Shown: in pieces, positions 58,221-64,000 of the stretch | Numbering within the stretch: position 1 is the stretch's first letter | Layout of the letters: each line of letters begins with the position of its first letter | Assembly: GCA_902826695.1 (NCBI GenBank) | Contig: CADEFU010000001.1 | Location: 359,764-423,763 of the forward strand | DNA length: 64,000 nucleotides | Source of the DNA: an uncultured Alphaproteobacteria bacterium | GTDB lineage: Bacteria > Pseudomonadota > Alphaproteobacteria > Micropepsales > Micropepsaceae | Direction of reading: 5' to 3' | Notes under the pieces: model-generated | Seen by the model: the letters and a program-made list of their open reading frames with translations, nothing else | Databases searched by the model: none | Told to the model about the DNA's origin: nothing | Position numbers and translations under genes: made by a program

Positions 58221-59195
58221 GTGAGCTTACTTTCAGACGTTAATCGCGAGATCAAAGCGGGTGTCATCGGCGCCGGCGCCTTTGGGCGTTTGCATGCGCA
58301 GAAGTATGCGAGCCTGCCGGGCGTGAAACTGATCGGCATCGCGGATGCCGATGTTGCACGTGCACAAACGCTGGCGAACGACTTCATGGTGACGGCCTAT
58401 CCAGGCTGGCGCTCGATTCTGCCGCATGTCGAGGTCGTGACGATTGCGACGCCGGCGCGCTTTCACGGCGAGATCGGCGTTGGTGCACTGAACGCCGGCA
58501 AGCATGTGTTCGTGGAGAAGCCTTTGGCCGCGAACCTGCGTGAGGCTGACGCGCTCGTGCGCCTCGCCGAGCAGCGCAATCTTGTTCTGCATACCGGTCA
58601 CCAGGAACGCTTCGTGATGAAGCACCTCGGGCTCTTCGACGGCGACGTGAAGCCGCTCAAGATCGAGTGCCATCGTGCCTCGCCGTTCAGCCCGCGTAAC
58701 ACGGACGTTAGCGTCGTGCTCGACCTGATGATCCACGACATTGATTTGGTGCATCAGTTGAACCCGGCCGAGGTGATCGATATTCGCGCGAATGAACGCT
58801 TCGTGAGCGCGCGGTCGGATGAGGTCTCAGCGACGGTGACATTTGCCGACGGCATGGTGGCCGAGTTGTTCTCGAGCCGCATGGCCGAGGGGCGCAAGCG
58901 GTTCATGCGCGTGATCTTTCCGGACGGCGAGATCTACATCGACTTTCTGACGCGCGAGATACAGAACTCGACACCGCGCAAGCTGAAGGCGTTGGGCAGC
59001 GCTTCGGCGGCTCTCTCCGGTTTGCCTTGTCCGTCGACCGATCCGCTAGGCCACGGGGTGGCGCAGTTCGTGCGCTCCGTTCGCCAAGGATTGCCGGCTT
59101 CGATCGCTCCGCGCGAGGCGCGCCGGGCGCTCTCTACCGCCCTTTCCATCCTGGACGCCGCAAGGCTGCCGCAGAAGAGGCTGGCTCATGCCTGA
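58221..59195 (+). CDS. Gfo/Idh/MocA family oxidoreductase
   Basis: 324 residues from GTG 58221. AGVIGAGAFGRLHAQKYASL (about 13-32; Rossmann GxGxxG), ATPARFHGEIGVGALNAGKH, VEKPLA (EKP motif, near 106), and DLMIHDIDLVHQL (near 169-181, catalytic His). NAD-dependent sugar dehydrogenase, in WbpB/WlbA-like use for UDP-GlcNAcA 3-oxidation when beside a DegT enzyme. GTG at 58191 (ten residues longer) is an alternative start. Overlaps the DegT gene by 8 bp. Confidence 0.88.
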   Translation: MSLLSDVNREIKAGVIGAGAFGRLHAQKYASLPGVKLIGIADADVARAQTLANDFMVTAYPGWRSILPHVEVVTIATPARFHGEIGVGALNAGKHVFVEKPLAANLREADALVRLAEQRNLVLHTGHQERFVMKHLGLFDGDVKPLKIECHRASPFSPRNTDVSVVLDLMIHDIDLVHQLNPAEVIDIRANERFVSARSDEVSATVTFADGMVAELFSSRMAEGRKRFMRVIFPDGEIYIDFLTREIQNSTPRKLKALGSASAALSGLPCPSTDPLGHGVAQFVRSVRQGLPASIAPREARRALSTALSILDAARLPQKRLAHA

Positions 59196-60351
59196 AGCAA
59201 AGAACGCCGACACCCGCACCGCGGAAGCGGATGCGGGCCCGATCCGCTTTTTCGACCTCGAAACGCCGAAGAAGATGCTGCGCGCCGACATCGAGAAGCG
59301 CTGGCAGAAGATTTTGGATCACGGCGCGTTCATCGGTGGCCCTGAGGTCACCGAGCTTGAGGCGGCGCTGGCGGCGCGCACGGGTGCGAAGCATGCGCTG
59401 GCCGTTGCCAGCGGGACCGACGCGCTCGTGATCGCGCTCATGGGTGAGGAAGTGACGTCGCGTGACGCGATCTTCATTCCGGGCTTCACCTACAACGCGA
59501 CAGCGAATGCTGTGCTGGTTGCGGGGGCGACGCCGGTCTTCGTCGATGTCGACGCGCACACCTGCAACATGGACCCCGCGCATCTTGAGGCGCAGGTCGA
59601 GGCGGTCATTCGCGAAGGCAAGTTGACGCCGAGAATGGTCATTGCGGTCGACCTTTACGGTCTGCCGGCGGATTACGCAGCGATCGGTCGGATCGCGAAG
59701 AAGCACGGCATGCTTGTGATGGCGGACGCGGCGCAAAGCTTTGGCGGCGCGCAGGGCGGGCGGATGATCGGTGCGATTGCCGATATGACCACGCTTAGCT
59801 TCTATCCGTCGAAGACGCTCGGTTGCTACGGCGACGGCGGGGCGATGACGACGGATGACCCAGCGCGCTTCGACCGCTGGTCCTCGATCCGCTGGCACGG
59901 GACGGACGCGCAGAAGAAGGAATCGATCCGAGTCGGCGTCAACGGGCGGCTCGACTCCGTGCAGTGTGCGGTGCTGCTGTCCAAGCTCACGATCTTCGGC
60001 GACGAGATGAAGGCGCGGGAGCGAATCGCTCAGCGCTATCGCGCGGGCCTCGGCAATGCTGTGGAGATGCAGCACGTACCGGCCGGTAGTCAGAACGCCT
60101 GGGGTCTGTTCACGATCATGGTCAACAACCGTGATGCGGTGATGAAGGCGCTGCAGGAGAAAGGCGTGCCGTCGTCGATCTACTATTACAAGGCGCTGCA
60201 TCAGCATAAGGCGTTCGCGCCTTACGCGCCGAAGGGCGGCCTGCCGGTATGCGAGAAGCTGGCGGCGCGCGTGCTCAGCCTGCCGATGCACCCCTACCTT
60301 ACGGATGGCCAGGTCGACCGCGTCGTCGCGGCGGTCAAGGCGGCGGTGTAA
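59188..60351 (+). CDS. DegT/DnrJ/EryC1/StrS sugar aminotransferase
   Basis: 387 residues, PLP-dependent. IRFFDLETPKKMLRADIEKR (about 19-38), GGPEVTELEAALAARTGAKH (about 50-69), ALAVASGTDALVIALM (about 70-85), MADAAQSFGG (about 183-192) and SFYPSKTLGCYGDGGA (about 205-220; PLP-binding Lys in SKTLG). VNGRLDSVQCAVL follows. Family members put an amino group on keto-sugars, as WbpE does in UDP-2,3-diaminouronate synthesis. Coupled with the Gfo/Idh/MocA gene, so the pair probably oxidises and aminates the same nucleotide sugar. The rest of a surface polysaccharide cluster is not in the window. Confidence 0.92.
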   Translation: MPEAKNADTRTAEADAGPIRFFDLETPKKMLRADIEKRWQKILDHGAFIGGPEVTELEAALAARTGAKHALAVASGTDALVIALMGEEVTSRDAIFIPGFTYNATANAVLVAGATPVFVDVDAHTCNMDPAHLEAQVEAVIREGKLTPRMVIAVDLYGLPADYAAIGRIAKKHGMLVMADAAQSFGGAQGGRMIGAIADMTTLSFYPSKTLGCYGDGGAMTTDDPARFDRWSSIRWHGTDAQKKESIRVGVNGRLDSVQCAVLLSKLTIFGDEMKARERIAQRYRAGLGNAVEMQHVPAGSQNAWGLFTIMVNNRDAVMKALQEKGVPSSIYYYKALHQHKAFAPYAPKGGLPVCEKLAARVLSLPMHPYLTDGQVDRVVAAVKAAV

Positions 60352-60381
60352 CAACGCTGCGAAGCGGTGTACGTTGAGCGC

Positions 60382-62040
60382 ATGACGTCATCACTCAAGA
60401 TCGCGTTCGCGCAGCTGAACCCCACGGTTGGGGATGTTCAGGGCAACTTGGCGAAGGCGCGCAAGGCGCGCGCCGAGGCAGAGGCTATGGGCGCGGATAT
60501 CGTGCTCTTCAGCGAACTGTTCATTGTGGGCTATCCGCCGGAGGATTTGGTGCTGAAGCCTGCGTTGCAGGCCGACGCGCGGGCCGCGGTCGAGGCGCTG
60601 GCGAAGGAGACGGTGGCTGGGCCTGCGGTGTTGATCGGGACGCCCTGGGTCGAGAACGGCAAGCTCTACAACGCGTTCGCTTGCCTCGACGGCGGGGCGG
60701 TGAAATCGCTGCGCTACAAAGTGGACCTGCCGAACTACGGTGTGTTCGACGAGAAGCGGGTGTTTGCGCCGGGGCCGATGCCCGGCCCGATCGAGGTGCG
60801 CGGCGTCCGTATCGGCGTTCCGATCTGCGAAGATATTTGGAAGGGCGATGTTGTCGAGTGTCTGTCCGAGACGGGCGCGGAGTTCCTCTTGGTGCCGAAT
60901 GGGTCGCCGTTCGAAGCCTCGAAGGAAGAGACGCGGCTCAACATCGCCGTCTCGCGGGTGGTCGAGAGCGGGCTTGCGCTCGCCTATCTGAATCAGGTCG
61001 GCGGACAGGACGAGTTGGTGTTCGACGGCGGTTCGTTTGTGCTCAATCCGGATCGCAGTCTTGCGGTACAGATGCCGGCGTGGGCGGAAGCTCTGACGCT
61101 CACGCACTGGCGGCGTGAGGGAAAAGGGTGGGTGTGCGCGCCAGGGCCCAAGGCGGCGCTGCCGGAGGGGCTTGAGTCGATCTACCACGCGACGATGCTG
61201 GGGCTCGGCGATTACGTGCGGAAGAACCGGTTCCCGAGCGTTGTGCTGGGTTTGTCGGGCGGCATCGATTCCGCGCTTACGGCTGCGATAGCGGCGGACG
61301 CGTTGGGGCCCGATCGGGTTCGCTGCGTGATGATGCCGTCGCGGTATACGTCGCAGGACAGTCTCGACGACGCGGCAGGTGTGGCGAGACTCTTGGGCAC
61401 GCAGCTCGACACGATCCCGATCGAGGAGGCGGTGAAGGCGTTCGGCGGAATATTGGGGCCGCTGTTCCACGGGCGCAATCCGGACACGACGGAGGAAAAC
61501 ATCCAGTCGCGTATCCGCGGCGTGACGCTGATGGCGCTCTCGAACAAGTTCGGGCCGATGGTTCTGACCACCGGCAACAAGTCGGAGATGTCGGTCGGTT
61601 ATGCGACGCTCTACGGCGATATGTGCGGCGGCTACAATCCGCTGAAAGACCTTTACAAGATGCAGGTGTTCGCGCTGTCGCGCTGGCGCAATCAGCACAA
61701 GCCTGTGGGCGCGCTGGGGCCGTCGGGGCGCGTGATGCCGGAGCGCGTGATCGACAAGCCCCCGAGTGCGGAGCTTCGCGCGAATCAGAAGGACGAGGAT
61801 TCGCTACCGCCCTATCCGAAGCTCGACGACATCCTCGAGTGTCTGGTCGAGAACGAGATGCCGGTCGAGGAGATTATGGCGCGCGGGCACGACCTCGCCA
61901 CGATCAAGCGGGTGGAGCATTTGCTCTCGATCGCCGAATACAAGCGCCGCCAAGCCCCACCGGGCGTCAAAATCACGCGCAAGAATTTCGGGCGGGATCG
62001 GCGTTATCCGATCACGAATGCCTTTCGAGACGCGACCTGA
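60382..62040 (+). CDS. nadE: Glutamine-dependent NAD+ synthetase
   Basis: 552 residues. N-terminal nitrilase-fold glutaminase: catalytic Glu in LFSELFIVGYPPEDL (near 47), Lys in YKVDLPNYGVFDEKR (near 115), Cys in GVPICEDIWKG (near 150). C-terminal synthetase: VLGLSGGIDSALTAAIAADA (about 289-308; ATP-pyrophosphatase P loop), TTGNKSEMSVGYATLYGD. Makes NAD+ from deamido-NAD, ATP and glutamine. Start at ATG 60382 is preferred to GTG 60367. Gene order nadE-gltX-cysS resembles housekeeping blocks in related bacteria. Confidence 0.95.
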   Translation: MTSSLKIAFAQLNPTVGDVQGNLAKARKARAEAEAMGADIVLFSELFIVGYPPEDLVLKPALQADARAAVEALAKETVAGPAVLIGTPWVENGKLYNAFACLDGGAVKSLRYKVDLPNYGVFDEKRVFAPGPMPGPIEVRGVRIGVPICEDIWKGDVVECLSETGAEFLLVPNGSPFEASKEETRLNIAVSRVVESGLALAYLNQVGGQDELVFDGGSFVLNPDRSLAVQMPAWAEALTLTHWRREGKGWVCAPGPKAALPEGLESIYHATMLGLGDYVRKNRFPSVVLGLSGGIDSALTAAIAADALGPDRVRCVMMPSRYTSQDSLDDAAGVARLLGTQLDTIPIEEAVKAFGGILGPLFHGRNPDTTEENIQSRIRGVTLMALSNKFGPMVLTTGNKSEMSVGYATLYGDMCGGYNPLKDLYKMQVFALSRWRNQHKPVGALGPSGRVMPERVIDKPPSAELRANQKDEDSLPPYPKLDDILECLVENEMPVEEIMARGHDLATIKRVEHLLSIAEYKRRQAPPGVKITRKNFGRDRRYPITNAFRDAT

Positions 62041-62057
62041 ACCGCTAAACACCGCCC

Positions 62058-63395
62058 ATGACAACGGTCGTTCGCTTCGCTCCCAGCCCTACGGGCAAGA
62101 TTCACGTCGGCAATATTCGCGCGGCGCTCACCAACTATTTGTTTGCGCGCAAGACGGGCGGCAAGTTTCTGCTTCGCCTCGACGATACGGACACAGACCG
62201 GTCGACGGTGGCGTTCGCGCAGGGGATTTATGCCGACTTGGCTTGGTTGGGGCTGAAGCACGATCTTTTTGCGAAGCAGTCGGAGCGTGCGGCGGAGCAC
62301 AATGCGGCGGCGGAGAAGTTGCGCGCGGCTGGCCGGCTCTATCCTTGCTATGAAACGGCGGATGAGCTTGACCGGCGGCGCAAGCGCCAGCTCGCGCAGC
62401 ACAAGCCGCCGGTCTACGACCGCGCTAGCCTGAAGCTGACTGCGGAGCAGCGGGCGGCCTTTGAGGCGCAGGGGCGTAAGCCGCATTGGCGGTTCCTGTT
62501 GTCCGGGAATCAGGTTGAGTTCAACGACGTCATCCGCGGTCCCGTGCACATCGATACGGCGTCGCTGTCGGACCCGGTGCTGATCCGCGAGGATGGGCGG
62601 TTCCTCTACACGCTGCCCAGCGTCGTGGACGACATCGACTTCAAGATCACGCACATCATCCGCGGCGAGGATCACGTCACGAATACGGGCGTGCAGGTCG
62701 AGATCTTCGAGGCGCTGGGCGCGGCCGTGCCGGTGTTCGCGCATTTCTCGATGCTCGTCGGTGCGGGCGGGGAGGCGTTGTCCAAGCGGCTCGGGTCGCT
62801 TGCCATCGAAGGGTTACGCGAGGATGGGATCGAGCCGCAGGCGATCAACAGTCTGCTTGCGAAGTTGGGTACGTCCGATCCGGTCGTTGTGCGGGCGACG
62901 TTGGAGGAGCTCGTTGCCGACTTCGATCTCGCGAAGTTTTCGCGCGCTCCGGCACATTTCGATCCAGCGGATTTGAAGACGCTGAATCACAAGCTGCTGC
63001 ACGGTATGTCGTTCGATGCCGTGGCGGGCGACTTGCAGAAACTCGGTGTGGGCGGCGGGGCTCAGTTCTGGGAAGCAGTGCGGGACAACATCGAGCTGCT
63101 GAGGGACGCGCGCGGCTGGTGGCAGGTGGTCGAGGGACCGCTTGAGCCGGTGATCGAGGATGCGGCCGTGGCGGCGGCGGCGCGCGAGCTGTTGCCCACG
63201 GGCTCCTTCACGGACGCTACCTGGGGCGAATGGACCGCGGCGGTTTCGGCCAAAACCGGGGCAAAAGGTAAGGCTTTGTTTAGGCCGCTGCGCTTAGCGT
63301 TGACCGGGCAGCCCCATGGACCGGAGATGCGAAAGCTGTTACCTCTCATTGGTCCTGAACGGGCGGCAAAACGGCTGGCCGGTCAGGCTGCATGA
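62058..63395 (+). CDS. gltX: Glutamyl-tRNA synthetase
   Basis: 445 residues, class I aa[22 protein letters not shown] (about 6-25; HIGH-equivalent HVGN), [31 protein letters not shown] (about 199-218) and [12 protein letters not shown] (KMSKS equivalent, about 239-250). Short C-terminal anticodon domain. A second gltX is usual in Alphaproteobacteria; whether this is the discriminating copy cannot be told. Starts 17 bp after nadE. Confidence 0.95.
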   Translation: MTTVVRFAPSPTGKIHVGNIRAALTNYLFARKTGGKFLLRLDDTDTDRSTVAFAQGIYADLAWLGLKHDLFAKQSERAAEHNAAAEKLRAAGRLYPCYETADELDRRRKRQLAQHKPPVYDRASLKLTAEQRAAFEAQGRKPHWRFLLSGNQVEFNDVIRGPVHIDTASLSDPVLIREDGRFLYTLPSVVDDIDFKITHIIRGEDHVTNTGVQVEIFEALGAAVPVFAHFSMLVGAGGEALSKRLGSLAIEGLREDGIEPQAINSLLAKLGTSDPVVVRATLEELVADFDLAKFSRAPAHFDPADLKTLNHKLLHGMSFDAVAGDLQKLGVGGGAQFWEAVRDNIELLRDARGWWQVVEGPLEPVIEDAAVAAAARELLPTGSFTDATWGEWTAAVSAKTGAKGKALFRPLRLALTGQPHGPEMRKLLPLIGPERAAKRLAGQAA

Positions 63396-63572
63396 GGCAG
63401 AACTTGAGCAATCGGACGACCATTTCTGGCCTGTCCACCGCGGCGAGCTCTTCGCGCGCGGCGATTTGTATTTGCGGCTAACGAACCTTAGCGGCCGCGC
63501 TCACCGATTCTATTCTCGTCAGAGACCGAATCCCAAAGGCCCGGCCAAACGGGACTTTTCGAGGATTGGACT

Positions 63573-64000
63573 ATGGCACTGACGATCTACAACACTTTGG
63601 CCCGCGAGAAGCAGGTCTTCAAACCGATCGACCCGAAGAACGTGCGCATGTACGTCTGCGGACCGACGGTCTACGACTTCGCGCATATCGGCAACGCGCG
63701 GCCGGTGATCGTGTTCGACGTGCTGTTCCGGCTGCTGCGCCATACCTACGGCGAGAGCCATGTCACCTATGTCCGCAACATCACGGACGTCGAGGACAAG
63801 ATTATCGCGCGTGCGGCGGAGCGCGGGGTGTCGATCCGGGAGCTGACCGAAGGGACGGCGAAGGTCTATCAGGAAGATGCGCTGGCGCTCGGCAACTTGG
63901 CGCCTTCGATCGAGCCGCGCGTGACGGAGACGATGCCCGAGATCGTTTCGATGATCTTGGCGCTCGTGCGCAACAACCACGCCTATGTGGCGGAGGGGCA
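63573..64000 (+). CDS. cysS: Cysteinyl-tRNA synthetase (5' part, runs off window)
   Basis: First 142 codons; no stop before the window edge. [20 protein letters not shown] then [20 protein letters not shown] (HIGH motif as HIGN; Cys in YVCGPT is a zinc ligand), [18 protein letters not shown] and later [20 protein letters not shown] are CysS hallmarks. GAGGA lies 8 bases before the ATG. Begins 177 bp after gltX; nothing else seen in that gap. Confidence 0.94.
   Translation, partial: MALTIYNTLAREKQVFKPIDPKNVRMYVCGPTVYDFAHIGNARPVIVFDVLFRLLRHTYGESHVTYVRNITDVEDKIIARAAERGVSIRELTEGTAKVYQEDALALGNLAPSIEPRVTETMPEIVSMILALVRNNHAYVAEG

Noticed and set aside
63316-63582. An 88-codon frame between gltX and cysS
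   Set aside because: Starts inside gltX and ends inside cysS in another frame, with no ribosome site or family likeness.

Overview
The window is 64 kb of GC-rich bacterial chromosome with tightly packed genes, many joined by 4-bp ATGA or GTGA stop/start overlaps. Gene content points to an alphaproteobacterium: an HGG-type RxCxARSKRT protein, DUF1289, a class II DAHP synthase, a glutamine-dependent NAD synthetase, GluRS with an SKRLG-type loop, TerC/TrhA/HPP membrane proteins, and many acyl-CoA dehydrogenases, SDRs and MDRs. Family-level placement cannot be made from the sequence alone (a Rhizomicrobium/Micropepsaceae-like bacterium would fit, as inference). No prophage, integrase, transposase, CRISPR array or rRNA was seen. 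One tRNA, Val(CAC), is present.

Layout. 1-6.4 kb: two unknown overlapping genes, a LOG-family protein, a membrane-anchored unknown, an SDR and a large autotransporter with a good terminator. 6.7-11.7 kb (minus strand): two back-to-back, almost entirely translationally coupled operons. The first runs DUF1289, MOSC, a ceramidase-like membrane hydrolase and a short Lgt-like protein. The second runs an HGG-type protein, a COG1964/tetraether-synthase-like radical SAM enzyme and four tiny membrane proteins, three of them tandem paralogues. This looks like an uncharacterised membrane-lipid modification locus. 11.8-21.5 kb: fatty-acid/dicarboxylate beta-oxidation (PimC/PimD-like dehydrogenase pair, a second PimC-like enzyme, crotonase, SDR, MFE-2-like dehydrogenase) around a hybrid-type sensor kinase. 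22-28.5 kb: nucleoside transporter, a DUF559 endonuclease gene embedded in its own inverted repeats, a GPH transporter, a luciferase-like monooxygenase, a 32-bp-armed REP-like palindrome that forms the end of a small membrane protein, and a family III CoA transferase.

28.6-37.3 kb: a membrane-anchored serine hydrolase, an ACAD-AtuA pair, a secreted seven-bladed PLL-type lectin whose every blade carries a cysteine pair, a UDG-fold protein, a lipoprotein lysophospholipase-like hydrolase and a nitronate monooxygenase. 37.3-43.8 kb: two tandem paralogous membrane sensor kinases, a NarL/LuxR response regulator and an RTX-type calcium-binding exoprotein. A matching 16-bp palindrome lies upstream of both the regulator and the RTX gene, which suggests one self-contained signalling-to-surface-protein circuit.

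43.9-64 kb: TerC, tRNA-Val, a phosphoglycolate-phosphatase-like HAD enzyme, glmU-glmS (UDP-GlcNAc precursor supply), TrhA, rpiA, class II DAHP synthase, a small autotransporter with a jelly-roll-like passenger, two zinc-free MDR reductases, a Gfo/Idh/MocA-DegT pair typical of amino-sugar synthesis, nadE, gltX and the start of cysS, which runs off the window.
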